A stretch of DNA of 64,000 bases from Verrucomicrobiota bacterium (GCA_003402735.1 QQNE01000005.1:1-64000); one strand, 5' to 3'; positions 25,415 to 34,535 are shown, counted from the first letter of the stretch. Numbers and translations: made by a program. Notes: generated from the letters alone by a model not told the origin.

Positions 25415-28215
25415 TGATCCAGCTCCTCTTTTTCCTGACCGCTGTTCCAGATCCTGCCGGGATCGCCTTCTTTGAGCAGAAGATCCGGCCCGTGCTCGCG
25501 GAACATTGTTATGAATGTCACAGCGCCACGGCAAAGAAGTTGAGGGGAAATCTCTATCTGGATTCCAAGGCGGGCTGGGAAAAGGGTGGGGATCACGGCG
25601 AACCGGCGATCCTGCCGGGAGATCCTGACCACAGTCTCCTGATTCGGACGATGCGCCACGCCGAGCCGGACTTGGAGATGCCGCCGCGGAAGCCGAGGCT
25701 GCCAGAAACGGTGATCGCGGATTTCGTGGCTTGGGTTCGAATGGGCGCGCCCGACCCGCGGACCGGGGCGGTCATCGAGGCCAAGCGGGCGGACAAATCC
25801 TGGTGGTCCCTGCAGCCGTTGGACCGGGAGTTTGCGCACGAGTCGATCGATGGCTTCATCGAGGAAAAACTCGCCGCGCAAAACCTGAGCTTGAATCCGC
25901 CCGCAGAGCCGGGTGCCCTGATCCGGCGGATGACGTATGACCTCACCGGATTGCCTCCCTCGCTCGCGGAAGTCGAGGCGTTCCGGGCAGCCTGCCGGAC
26001 GGACCGGGCCGCGGCGGTCAAGGCCCTGGTGGATCGTTTGCTGGCATCTCCGCGCTATGGCGAACGATGGGGGCGCCATTGGCTCGATGTCGTCCGGTTT
26101 GGAGAGAGCAACGGGTTCGAGCGGAATTTCATCATCGATGATCTCTGGCCGTTTCGCGACTACGTGATCCGCTCCTTCAACGAGGACAAACCGTTCGATC
26201 AGTTCATCATCGAGCATTTGGCCGGTGACGTGATTGGCAGGGACAACCCAGGGGTGGAGGTCGGCAGTTCCTTCCTGGTTGCGGGGCCTTATGACGACGT
26301 GGGAAACCAGGACGTGGTGGCGCAGAAGAATATCCGGGCGGCGACGTTGGATGACATGATTACGGCCACTTCGGGTGCCTTCCTCGGGCTGACCATCAAC
26401 TGTGCCCGTTGCCATCACCACAAGTTCGATCCGATTCCCGCGGAAGATTATTACCGGATCCGCGCGGCGTTTGAGGGGGTCAGGCACGGGCGCCGGGTCG
26501 TGGCTTCCAGGGAAGAGCGGGCCGCCCACGCGGCGGCCACCAAGCCATTGCAGGAGAAGATCGCGCAGGTCACGGCGGTGCGGAACGCCCTCGAAGGAGC
26601 GATCGAGGCCCGGGCCAAGGAGAGTCTCGCCAAGCGCGTCTTCCCGCGTCCCAAGGTCGATCCGTCCGGAACGGAAGACCGGTTTGCGCCGGTGGCGGCC
26701 AGGCAGGTTCGTTTCGTGGTTCACGGGACCAGCGATGGGCGCGGAGGCGGGCGCTTGACGGAATTCGAGGTCTGGAGTGGCGACCGCAACGTGGCTTTGG
26801 CGGCAAACGGAGCCACGGCGGAAGGCGCCAGAGGTGCCGTGGCGGAGGATTTTCCGGAAGCCTATGGCCCGCAATTTTGCATCGATGGCCAGCCCGGGGA
26901 ACAGTGGTTCATCGGCTCTCCGGCGGTGCTCACCATCACCTTTGCCAGGGAAGAGACGATCGAGCGGACGGTTTTCCGGAATGCCAAGGGCAAGGATGTC
27001 CAGGACAAATCCCAGGGAGCCACGCCCTGTGAATACGAGGTCCAGGTGTCTGCGGATGGAAAGACGTGGCAGACCGTGGTCACCGGGGAGGATCGGGAGC
27101 CGTGGTCCCCGGCGCACGGGATTCAACGGGTGCGCGGGGCGGTCACTTCCGCGCAGGACCTGGCCAAACTTGCGGACCTGGACCGGCAAATCGCGGCCCT
27201 GCAAGCGCAGTTGAGCCGCGTGGCGCCTCTGCCGATGGTTTGGGCCGGCAATTTTGCTCAGCCGACGGAGCTCACCCATTTGCACAAGGGGGGCGATCCG
27301 ATGAAGCCCCTGGAACCCGTGGCTCCGGCCAGCCTCAGCGTGTTGGACGGGGCGCTCAAGTCTTACACGCTCGATCCCCAGGCACCGGAAAGTGAGCGCC
27401 GTCTCGCCTTGGCCCGTTGGATTGCCTCCGGCGACAATCCCCTGACCGCTCGAGTGCTGGCGAACCGCGTCTGGCAATATCATTTCGGCACCGGCATCGT
27501 GGACACGCCGAGCGACTTCGGATTCCTCGGTGGCAAACCGACGCACCCGGAACTGCTCGATTTCCTGGCGCAACGCTTGTTGGCCAATGGTTGGCGATTG
27601 AAGGCGCTGCATCGGGAGATTCTTTTGTCGCGCAGCTACTTGCAGAGCGCAGACCATCGCGAGGATGGGGCGAAGCTCGACAAGGACGCGCGTCTGCTCT
27701 GGCGGTTCCCGCCGCGTCGGCTCAGTGCCGAGGAGATTCGGGACACCCTCTTGACCGTGGCGGGCAAGCTCAGTCTGGAACCGATGGGCGGAAAAGGATT
27801 CCGATTGTACAAGGTGATGCAGAACAATGTGAGCAGTTACTATCCGCTCGATCTGCACGGCCCGGAGACGCATCGCCGTGCGGTGTATCACCAGAACGCC
27901 CGGGCCAGTGTGGTGGATGTGCTCAATGATTTTGACCTGCCGGACATTGCCTTTGCCTCGCCGAAGCGGGCCAACACGACGACTCCGTTGCAGGCCCTGA
28001 CGCTGCTGAATCATGCCTTTACGGGCGACATGGCCGCAGCCTTCGCGTCGCGTCTGGAGGCCGCGGACCCGATTGGCAGCGCCTACCGTTTGGCCTTCCA
28101 GCGAGAGCCTGCCGACAGGGAGCGGGCGGCGGCGGAACGGTTGATTTCGGAACACGGGCTCCGCGCGTTTTGCCGGGCGTTGCTCAATGCGAACGAGCTG
28201 ATTTGTCTCGACTGA
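25414..28215 (+). CDS. PSCyt1-DUF1549-DUF1553 haem protein with discoidin-like insert (copy 1)
   Basis: A 933-residue exported protein. A short hydrophobic start is followed by a PSCyt1 cytochrome-c domain with CYECH (32-36). Next is DUF1549/PSCyt2 (~140-345; NLAGDV-type and CARCHHHKFDPI segments). A discoidin/F5-8C-like domain follows at ~430-562 (RLTEFEVWSGDRNVAL, YEVQVSADGKTWQTV). DUF1553 occupies ~630-925 (RVLANRVWQYHFGTGIV, NTTTPLQALTLLNH). Discoidin folds bind glycans, so the protein probably contacts polysaccharide outside the inner membrane while carrying redox haem. Directly linked to DUF1501 (TGATG). Confidence 0.9.
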   Translation: MIQLLFFLTAVPDPAGIAFFEQKIRPVLAEHCYECHSATAKKLRGNLYLDSKAGWEKGGDHGEPAILPGDPDHSLLIRTMRHAEPDLEMPPRKPRLPETVIADFVAWVRMGAPDPRTGAVIEAKRADKSWWSLQPLDREFAHESIDGFIEEKLAAQNLSLNPPAEPGALIRRMTYDLTGLPPSLAEVEAFRAACRTDRAAAVKALVDRLLASPRYGERWGRHWLDVVRFGESNGFERNFIIDDLWPFRDYVIRSFNEDKPFDQFIIEHLAGDVIGRDNPGVEVGSSFLVAGPYDDVGNQDVVAQKNIRAATLDDMITATSGAFLGLTINCARCHHHKFDPIPAEDYYRIRAAFEGVRHGRRVVASREERAAHAAATKPLQEKIAQVTAVRNALEGAIEARAKESLAKRVFPRPKVDPSGTEDRFAPVAARQVRFVVHGTSDGRGGGRLTEFEVWSGDRNVALAANGATAEGARGAVAEDFPEAYGPQFCIDGQPGEQWFIGSPAVLTITFAREETIERTVFRNAKGKDVQDKSQGATPCEYEVQVSADGKTWQTVVTGEDREPWSPAHGIQRVRGAVTSAQDLAKLADLDRQIAALQAQLSRVAPLPMVWAGNFAQPTELTHLHKGGDPMKPLEPVAPASLSVLDGALKSYTLDPQAPESERRLALARWIASGDNPLTARVLANRVWQYHFGTGIVDTPSDFGFLGGKPTHPELLDFLAQRLLANGWRLKALHREILLSRSYLQSADHREDGAKLDKDARLLWRFPPRRLSAEEIRDTLLTVAGKLSLEPMGGKGFRLYKVMQNNVSSYYPLDLHGPETHRRAVYHQNARASVVDVLNDFDLPDIAFASPKRANTTTPLQALTLLNHAFTGDMAAAFASRLEAADPIGSAYRLAFQREPADRERAAAERLISEHGLRAFCRALLNANELICLD

Positions 28216-28248
28216 GCCCGTCTCGTGCATCCAAGCTGACTGCAAATC

Positions 28249-30027
28249 ATGCCGATTCTCACTGATCGCAAAACAGGGGCGGCGTATGACGCCATCGTCG
28301 TCGGTTCCGGCGCCGGCGGGGGCATGGCCGCCCTGATCCTGGCGCTCAACGGAGCCAAGGTGCTCCTGATCGAGGCGGGTCGGAATTACGATCCCGTGGC
28401 GGAGACGCCGATGTTTCATACGCCGGAGCAGGCGCCGTTGCGCGGGGAGCGGACACCGGACCGCTTCTTTGGGCATTACGACGCAAACATCGGCGGATGG
28501 CAGGTGGCGGGGGAACCTTACACGAACAAGCCCGGCACCGAGGGCAATTTCTGGTGGTGGCGCGCCCGGATGTTGGGGGGACGCACCAATCACTGGGGCC
28601 GGATCAGTTTGCGGTTTGGGCCGCACGACTTCCGTTGTGCCTCGCGAGACGGGTTGGGCGTGGATTGGCCCCTGAGCTATGAGGAGATGCATCCCTGGTA
28701 TGACCGGGTGGAGAAGCTCATCGGGGTCTATGGGGAGAACGACGGCATCGAAAATGCGCCCGATTCATCCCCGGGGATTCTGCAACCGCCGCCCAAGCCG
28801 CGGATTGGCGAGTTGATGGCGCGAAAGGCCGGGAAAAAGCTGGGCGTGCCGATCGTGGCCGCGCACCGGGCGGTCTTGAGCCAGCCGCTGGACGGAGCGC
28901 GCCTGGCGAGGGAACTGTTTCCCGGGAACGCGAGGGCGCAGGAGATCATGGCCCGCGACATGAGCCTTCGGGCACCCTGTTTTTGGGCGACCCCTTGTGT
29001 GCGCGGGTGTTCGATCCGGGCGAACTTCCAGAGCACGACCGTTTTGCTTCCCGCGGCTCTGGCCACCGGGAACCTGGATGTCATCACGGACGCCATGGTG
29101 CGGGAGGTCGTGATGGGCAAGGATGGGCGGGCCACGGGGGTGCATTACATCGACAAACCGACCCGGCGGGATCGGTTGGCCAAGGCCAAGGTGGTGATCC
29201 TGGCCGCCAGTTCGTGCGAGACCTCGCGCATTCTCCTGAATTCGAAGTCCATGGACCGGGCTGGTCTGGCGAATTCTTCGGGGCAGGTGGGCCGGAACCT
29301 CATGGACAGTGTGGGGACGAGCCTGGGCGCGCACATCCCCGCGCTGGAGGATTTGCCGCCCTACAACGAGGACGGAGCGGGCGGGCTCCATGTCTATGCC
29401 CCGTGGTGGCTGGTGCGGGACCACGAGAAGCTCGGGTTTCCGCGCGGCTATCACGTCGAGATGGGCGGCGGGCGGCAGATGCCCTCGGTGAAGAGTTTCG
29501 GGATTCTCGATTCCAAGGCGCCGGGGATCTACGGCAGCAGGCTCAAGGAGGAGGCGCGCCGCTATTTTGGGGCCAGCTTCAGTTTTTCGGGCCGGGGCGA
29601 GATGGTTCCGAACAAGGACTGCTATTGCGAGCTCGATCCCAACGTGGTGGATCAGTGGGGAATCCCCGTGCTGCGGTTTCACTGGAAGTGGAGCGATCAC
29701 GAGATCCGCCAAGCGCAGCACATGCAGAACACCTTTGCTGAGTTGCTCACGGCGATGGGCGGGAAGGCGGCGCCCAAGAGCGGGCGCGAGGCCATCCAGC
29801 GCCCCGGAGAAATCATTCATGAGGTGGGCACCGCGCGGATGGGGGCAAAGCCGACGGACAGTGTCACCAACGCGTATGGCCAGACCTGGGACGTGAAGAA
29901 CTTGTTCCTGATGGACGGCGCGGTTCTTCCGAGCAATCCTGATAAGAATCCCACCCTGACCATCCTCGCCCTCGCCTGGCGTGGCACGGAATGGCTGATG
30001 GAGGAGATGAAAAAAGGGACCATCTGA
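28249..30027 (+). CDS. GMC-family FAD-dependent oxidoreductase
   Basis: A 592-residue flavoprotein. The N-terminal Rossmann motif is VVGSGAGGGMA (17-27), followed by a second FAD-contact region (NHWGRISLRF). The active-site pair is His524 (IIHEVGTARMG) and Asn567 (NPDKNPTLTILALAWR). This is the layout of glucoside 3-dehydrogenase/gluconate-type membrane dehydrogenases, which oxidise sugar hydroxyls and pass electrons to a haem or quinone. There is no signal peptide of its own; in known complexes the flavoprotein is carried out by the Tat-signalled small subunit, and such a subunit is encoded two genes downstream. Confidence 0.9.
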   Translation: MPILTDRKTGAAYDAIVVGSGAGGGMAALILALNGAKVLLIEAGRNYDPVAETPMFHTPEQAPLRGERTPDRFFGHYDANIGGWQVAGEPYTNKPGTEGNFWWWRARMLGGRTNHWGRISLRFGPHDFRCASRDGLGVDWPLSYEEMHPWYDRVEKLIGVYGENDGIENAPDSSPGILQPPPKPRIGELMARKAGKKLGVPIVAAHRAVLSQPLDGARLARELFPGNARAQEIMARDMSLRAPCFWATPCVRGCSIRANFQSTTVLLPAALATGNLDVITDAMVREVVMGKDGRATGVHYIDKPTRRDRLAKAKVVILAASSCETSRILLNSKSMDRAGLANSSGQVGRNLMDSVGTSLGAHIPALEDLPPYNEDGAGGLHVYAPWWLVRDHEKLGFPRGYHVEMGGGRQMPSVKSFGILDSKAPGIYGSRLKEEARRYFGASFSFSGRGEMVPNKDCYCELDPNVVDQWGIPVLRFHWKWSDHEIRQAQHMQNTFAELLTAMGGKAAPKSGREAIQRPGEIIHEVGTARMGAKPTDSVTNAYGQTWDVKNLFLMDGAVLPSNPDKNPTLTILALAWRGTEWLMEEMKKGTI

Positions 30028-30047
30028 CCGGCGGTCCCGTCCCAAAC

Positions 30048-30524
30048 ATGCATACCGGACCAAGACGGCGTCTGCGGCGTGCCACCTTCGGGCGGATGCG
30101 CCCCCGCAAGTCGGCCCGTCCCGGATCGGTGCCGGTCCTGGCCGTGCTGGGGACGGTGCTTGCCGCCGTTGCCCTGCCGATCAAGGCCGCCGGAGTCTAC
30201 CACATCTCGCAAGTTCTCGAACGGATGAAACTCGAAGCCCCGGAGGATCGGAGCGAGCCGCTCGTCTTTGCCGCCGTCGGGCATCCCCTGGCGGTCGCCA
30301 ATGGCATGCTGTTCGCGGGAGGGGCCATGATCATTTACGCCTTCCGTTGGGGCGGTTTTCAGGAACGCTGGTTCCTGTGGGCCAGCCTGATCCTGAGCTT
30401 GTTCTATCTCTGGCAACCGGTCTGGGGCACTGTCTTCGCCCTAGCCTGGCTCAATCGGGTCGCCCTGGCCTGGAAACAGATGAAGCCTCCCGCCGTCCGA
30501 GAAGTCACGTTGATTCCCGAATGA
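30048..30524 (+). CDS. Multi-span membrane protein between the GMC and subunit-3 genes
   Basis: About 158 residues. A basic N-terminus is followed by three or four hydrophobic segments (VPVLAVLGTVLAAVALPI, HPLAVANGMLFAGGAMIIYAF, WFLWASLILSLFYLW and the following GTVFALAWLNRVAL). No family recognised. It sits where a membrane cytochrome or anchor subunit is often found in gluconate-type dehydrogenase operons but has no haem motif. Start at 30048 chosen; 30096 is an alternative. Its stop overlaps the next start (ATGA). Confidence 0.7.
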   Translation: MHTGPRRRLRRATFGRMRPRKSARPGSVPVLAVLGTVLAAVALPIKAAGVYHISQVLERMKLEAPEDRSEPLVFAAVGHPLAVANGMLFAGGAMIIYAFRWGGFQERWFLWASLILSLFYLWQPVWGTVFALAWLNRVALAWKQMKPPAVREVTLIPE

Positions 30525-31183
30525 AAAATCCCGATCAAAACCCGCTTTCGCGTCGCGACGCCATGAAGTGGCTGGCCGGAACGGCCGCCGCAGGCTCGGT
30601 GCCTCCGGCCATGGGTGCCCCTGGCGAAACGGAGCCCGCGCCGCCGGCTCTTCCGCTTCGTCACCCGGTCTACGATCCGGATTTCACGAAACCGGCGGTG
30701 TTCCCGTGGGAGAAGCAGTTCACGGAGGAGGAACTCCGCACGACCGCCGCACTGGCGGATCTGATCCTTCCCAAGGATGACCAGGGTCCTTCCGCAAGCG
30801 AGGCCGGCGTTCCCGCGTTTGTCAACGAGTGGTGCAGCGCTCCCTACGAGGAGAATCGGGAAGCCGGGGAGATTGTTCGCGGCGGCTTGGCTTGGTTGAA
30901 CACGGAGAGTTTCCGGCGGTTCGAGAAGCGCTTCGACGAACTCGCTCCGGCGGAGCAGACCGCGATTGTCGATTCGATTTGCGACGAGGCGACCGCGCCC
31001 CCGGACCTGAAGATCGGGGCCCGCTTTTTCAAGCGGTTTCGGCAGCTCTGCCTGGGCGGTTATTACACGAACAGCTCCACCTGGAAAGGCCTCGGTTACG
31101 TGGGGAATGTGCCGATCGCCGGACCGTATCCGGGCCCGCCGCCCGAGTTGATTGAACGGCTGGGGTTGCAGGGCGTGGTTTGA
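30521..31183 (+). CDS. Gluconate 2-dehydrogenase subunit 3-like, Tat-exported
   Basis: A 220-residue protein with a twin-arginine leader (LSRRDAMKWLAGTAAAGS). The gluconate 2-dehydrogenase subunit-3 domain follows (TAALADLILPKDDQGPSASEAGVPAFVNEW, GYYTNSSTWKGLGY). In known systems this small subunit partners the GMC flavoprotein and carries it through Tat. Together with the genes at 28249 and 30048 it forms a dehydrogenase module at the end of the seven-gene run. Confidence 0.9.
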   Translation: MKNPDQNPLSRRDAMKWLAGTAAAGSVPPAMGAPGETEPAPPALPLRHPVYDPDFTKPAVFPWEKQFTEEELRTTAALADLILPKDDQGPSASEAGVPAFVNEWCSAPYEENREAGEIVRGGLAWLNTESFRRFEKRFDELAPAEQTAIVDSICDEATAPPDLKIGARFFKRFRQLCLGGYYTNSSTWKGLGYVGNVPIAGPYPGPPPELIERLGLQGVV

Positions 31184-31192
31184 GGGGGCGGG

Positions 31193-32173
31193 TTACCGTC
31201 CGGTCTTGAGCGTGCGGATGAGGTAGGCCGTCACCGACGGGTCCTGAACGCCCGTGGCACCGGGATACTGAAGGATGCAGAGCGTGCCGACGCTGCGGCA
31301 TTTTTCCTGCAGGCCCACCCCGTAGTTCGCCGTGTGGGTGGGATCCGTCTGTTCCTGGCCTAGGGCCGGGGCGGCGCTGTATTCGAGATAGACCGGGGGA
31401 TCGTCCGGGGTCACATGTTCGATCGGCGAATATTTGCGGATCTCTGGGAGCAAGGCCTCGCGCTTGTCGAGGAACTCGGCGAACCGGGTGTCCCGGACCT
31501 TCAGGTCGGCGGGGTCGAACAGGCCGAAGGCGTGACCTCCGTAACGGCTGTTCGGGGTCCACTGCTTGAGTTGGAGCGGGTCGAGGGAGGTCTGCGCGCC
31601 CGTGACCGCGGCGGCAAAGAGGCGGGTCGATTCCCGGCTCACCGGATCCGCACTGGCTGGATCCGCCAAGTCATCGTGGAAGGCCAGCCAAAGGCTGCTG
31701 CAGGCCCCGGCACTGCCTCCCGAGGCGGCGACACGGCTTTTGTCGATGTTCCATTCCCCCGCTTTGGACCGGATGAATTGCACGGCGCGGGCGGCGTCAT
31801 TCAGGGGCCAGATGACCGGGGGATGAACACCGGCGGCCATCGCCTTTTGCAAAAAACGATACTCGACGGAGGCCACGGAGATGTCCGCGTCGAGATAGGC
31901 TTTCAGGTTCGGGACGCTGGATTTGCTGCCGTTGACCCAGCCACCGCCGTGGATGAAGACCACCAACGGGGTGGGCGAGGCGGACTGGGCCCGGTAGAAG
32001 TCGATGACTTGGCTCGGGTCCGCTCCGTAGGGGAGGTTTGCCAGGGTCGGCGGAATGGCGGGTTCAACCGGCTTGGCGGGGGATGGCGGAGGCGTTTGTG
32101 CCCCGGTCCAGGGCGCGGCGAGGAAGAGAGACAAGAAAAAGGAGAGTGTGAGGCGACAGGAAATCCGAGTCAT
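31193..32173 (-). CDS. Exported alpha/beta-hydrolase (HSL/BD-FAE-type esterase)
   Basis: A 326-residue protein with a signal peptide (LTLSFFLSLFLAAPWTGAQ). The oxyanion motif is HGGGW (75-79) and the nucleophile motif SGGSAG (Ser154), typical of the hormone-sensitive-lipase/carboxylesterase family that includes feruloyl- and acetyl-esterases. The late DPTHTANYG segment could supply the His. Substrate unknown. Convergent with the subunit-3 gene (9-bp gap). Its start lies 9 bp from a nested inverted repeat. Confidence 0.86.
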   Translation of the reverse strand: MTRISCRLTLSFFLSLFLAAPWTGAQTPPPSPAKPVEPAIPPTLANLPYGADPSQVIDFYRAQSASPTPLVVFIHGGGWVNGSKSSVPNLKAYLDADISVASVEYRFLQKAMAAGVHPPVIWPLNDAARAVQFIRSKAGEWNIDKSRVAASGGSAGACSSLWLAFHDDLADPASADPVSRESTRLFAAAVTGAQTSLDPLQLKQWTPNSRYGGHAFGLFDPADLKVRDTRFAEFLDKREALLPEIRKYSPIEHVTPDDPPVYLEYSAAPALGQEQTDPTHTANYGVGLQEKCRSVGTLCILQYPGATGVQDPSVTAYLIRTLKTGR

Positions 32174-32181
32174 ACGGGATT

Positions 32182-32277
32182 CATGCTAAGGGAGTCTGCG
32201 CAGCGACGTCAATCCAGGAGGCAGGGCAGTTGGCCCGGGCGGATTCTTGACGACCGGGCCAATTCCTGCTTAGCATG
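32182..32277. repeat. 96-bp nested inverted repeat between divergent genes
   Basis: Outer perfect arms CATGCTAAG (32182-32190) and CTTAGCATG (32269-32277). Intermediate arms GCAGG (32221-32225) and CCTGC (32265-32269). Inner perfect arms TTGGCCCGG (32230-32238) and CCGGGCCAA (32254-32262). It fills most of the 145-bp gap between divergently transcribed genes. The structure could be an operator/cruciform or a small non-autonomous repeat element. No second copy was noticed in this window. Confidence 0.7.
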
Positions 32278-32318
32278 GGAACATCAACAAGGATTCCATA
32301 TTTCCGGCGGATTCACGC

Positions 32319-33116
32319 TTGCACAAATTCCTGGCGGGAACGCTTCTGTTTCTGGTGCTCACGGTGTTGAGTCAGGTGGGCGGGCTCATCCTGTGGGCTT
32401 GTTGGCACGTCTGCCGTTACCGCTTGTTCCCGGACGAGGCCCGTCGATGGCTGGCGTTCTTGGCCTCGACGGCTGCGTATGTCGCGGTGACGCTCCTGTT
32501 TGTGCCCTTGTTGGCCGGCCTTTTCGGGCGGGTGCCGATGCCGCTGTTTGCCACGTCCGAAGCTCCGGTGGCCCCGCGTTCTTTGTTCTTCTGCCTGTTG
32601 AACCGGCACTATGTGAAACCCGAGGTCAAGGAACTGGTCCTCACAACGGCCCGGCAGATGGCCAAAGACTATTCCGGCAGTCAGATTCATTATCTGGACG
32701 GAGGGTTTCCTTACGGCCCCAAGTTCCCCATGTTGCCGCATCTTTCCCACGCGGATGGCCGGAAAATCGATCTCTCGTTTTGTTACGAGAAGGGCGGCAA
32801 ATACACGGTGTCGCCCTCGCCGATCGGGTATTGGGTTTACGAGTCTCCGAAGCCCGGGGAACCGGCGCCCCACCAGGGGAAACCGTCCTGGTTCCGCTGG
32901 GACCTGCCGGTTTTGCAGGGCGTGAACCGGGACCGTCAGCTTGATGAGGAGAGGACCAAACATCTTTTGAGGATGTTATTGAAGAATCCCGGGACGGAAA
33001 AGATCCTGCTCGAGATCCACCTGCAGGAGCGGCTCGGCATTTCCCATCCGCGCCTCCGTTTCCAGCAACGGGAGGCGGCCCGGCACGATGATCACCTCCA
33101 CTTGCAGGTCAAGTGA
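32319..33116 (+). CDS. Membrane-anchored LAS-type (MepA/M15-like) metallopeptidase-like protein
   Basis: A 265-residue protein with two N-terminal membrane segments (~5-31 and ~44-69) followed by a soluble domain. That domain has the zinc-ligand pattern of LAS peptidases: HADGRKID (His144, Asp151) and a C-terminal RHDDHLHLQV (His259, His261), nearly the MepA/murein-endopeptidase signature. The expected activity is cleavage of peptidoglycan cross-links or D-amino-acid peptides. The start appears to be a TTG at 32319 preceded by GGCGGA; no ATG or GTG occurs in frame before the upstream stop at 32271. Overall identity to known families is probably low. Confidence 0.7.
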   Translation: MHKFLAGTLLFLVLTVLSQVGGLILWACWHVCRYRLFPDEARRWLAFLASTAAYVAVTLLFVPLLAGLFGRVPMPLFATSEAPVAPRSLFFCLLNRHYVKPEVKELVLTTARQMAKDYSGSQIHYLDGGFPYGPKFPMLPHLSHADGRKIDLSFCYEKGGKYTVSPSPIGYWVYESPKPGEPAPHQGKPSWFRWDLPVLQGVNRDRQLDEERTKHLLRMLLKNPGTEKILLEIHLQERLGISHPRLRFQQREAARHDDHLHLQVK

Positions 33117-33140
33117 GGGCTTGAGGGAGAGAGCCGGAGC

Positions 33141-34460
33141 TCACTCGTAGGTCACGGTGCCGACGTAGAACATGAGCTTGCCGCTCTGGCCCTTGGCGTC
33201 GGAATTGGCCAGGATGGAGAACGCCGTGGGCGAATAATTGGGGTTGATGCCGGCGTTCACCGCCGAGATAGCGCCTGAATTCTCATTCTGCTGGCCATAC
33301 CATTGGCGCAGCTGATCGATCTTCGGCTGAAACGCGATGGCGGTTTTCTGGTGACCGGTGGACATGATGCCGTCGAGTTCCGTGGGGGTGACGGTTTTCG
33401 GGCCGAGCACGATGTCCACCAGGAACTTGTGGCGATTCGCGGTGTCTGGAAAGATTCGGCGGAGCACGACATCCGGTCCCTGCATGAGGCCGGGATTTTC
33501 CAGGGGATTCTTGGTGGCCCCGGGGAGCGGGTTGAAGATGGGGCGGACATTGCCGGCCAGGTATTGCCGGGGACCGCCCTTGGCATCGTTCTTGGGGAAG
33601 GCCTTGAGAAGGTCATCGGGATCGACGTTGCGCAGGCCGAGCAAGGCCCAGACCAGTTCGGAGCAGAAGGTGCCGATTTGATCGCCCTCGCCGTAGAGGG
33701 TGTAGATGGCCAGATCGGTGCAGAGGGAGGCGGCGTCCTTGCCCTTGACCCTGGCGAAGTAGGGGGCTCCGTAGTCGGGTTGGAACATGATCTGGTTCTT
33801 GTCCAGGACGCGGCGGGCCCATTTGGCGACGTTGGCCTTTTGTTGGGGGGTGAGGTTGGGACGGATCACCTGGAAGGTCTTGTGACCTCCGTAGTGGCCC
33901 GGGTGATCCAGATTGCTGCTGTAATCGAGCGGGCTTTCCACGGTTTTCACGATTTTGCCCTTGTCGTCTTGGGAGATGGTGGCCAGTGCGGCGTGCCCCT
34001 GGCCGAGCTGGAGGTTGCCGTAGGCGTTGGCGCGGGCCCATTCCTTGCGGAAGACCACCAGAACGTCACCGTCCTGGATGGCCCCGCTCTCCGCGAGGGC
34101 TCGGGCGGCCGTGGGTTTGGCGTGCATCGAAGCCGGGAGCTTGATCACCCGGAGCTGCGCCGTGGTGCTGTTGGGATGGGGAAAGATGGCGACGGACCCT
34201 CCCACCGTCTTGAGATGATCCGCGTTCGGGATGGCCAGGGCGGTGGGGTAGTTGCGTTCCACATTCACGCTGCAGAAGTGCAGCGGCCAAGTCTGCGGGA
34301 GCTTGGTCTGGGAGAGTCTGGGATCGATCTCGGGGCCCGGGCTATCGAAGTTGCCGGAGTTTCTGCCGACGAACAGACCGAGGAGGAAAGCGACCACGGC
34401 GATCCCCACTCCGGCGGCGGAATAGATTGCGGCGGGGCGTTTGAAGGTATCGTTGGACAT
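33141..34460 (-). CDS. Membrane-anchored permuted papain-like (YiiX/NlpC-P60-type) protein
   Basis: A 439-residue protein with one N-terminal transmembrane helix (~11-32; AIYSAAGVGIAVVAFLLGLF). The central region has the order expected for circularly permuted NlpC/P60 (YiiX/YebB) enzymes: GDVLVVF (131-137), GQGHAAL with His156, then TFCSELV with Cys266. These proteins are thiol hydrolases of cell-wall peptides or lipids. The C-terminal ~130 residues are unrecognised. The gene has an unusually long AT-rich upstream region with a GC hairpin. Convergent with the LAS-type gene (24-bp gap), which may also act on the cell wall. Confidence 0.72.
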   Translation of the reverse strand: MSNDTFKRPAAIYSAAGVGIAVVAFLLGLFVGRNSGNFDSPGPEIDPRLSQTKLPQTWPLHFCSVNVERNYPTALAIPNADHLKTVGGSVAIFPHPNSTTAQLRVIKLPASMHAKPTAARALAESGAIQDGDVLVVFRKEWARANAYGNLQLGQGHAALATISQDDKGKIVKTVESPLDYSSNLDHPGHYGGHKTFQVIRPNLTPQQKANVAKWARRVLDKNQIMFQPDYGAPYFARVKGKDAASLCTDLAIYTLYGEGDQIGTFCSELVWALLGLRNVDPDDLLKAFPKNDAKGGPRQYLAGNVRPIFNPLPGATKNPLENPGLMQGPDVVLRRIFPDTANRHKFLVDIVLGPKTVTPTELDGIMSTGHQKTAIAFQPKIDQLRQWYGQQNENSGAISAVNAGINPNYSPTAFSILANSDAKGQSGKLMFYVGTVTYE

Positions 34461-34535
34461 CGCGAACTGGAGTTGGGAAGAGGCGGCCGCACCTTCTCAG
34501 ATTCCAGTGGATTGGTCAAACACTTCCAGACGCAC

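Noticed and set aside
25396-28692. A 1098-codon open frame on the minus strand opposite the haem-DUF1553 gene
   Set aside because: It is an antisense shadow of a high-GC gene; composition is Arg/Pro/His-rich and no domain is recognisable, whereas the plus strand has four clear domains.
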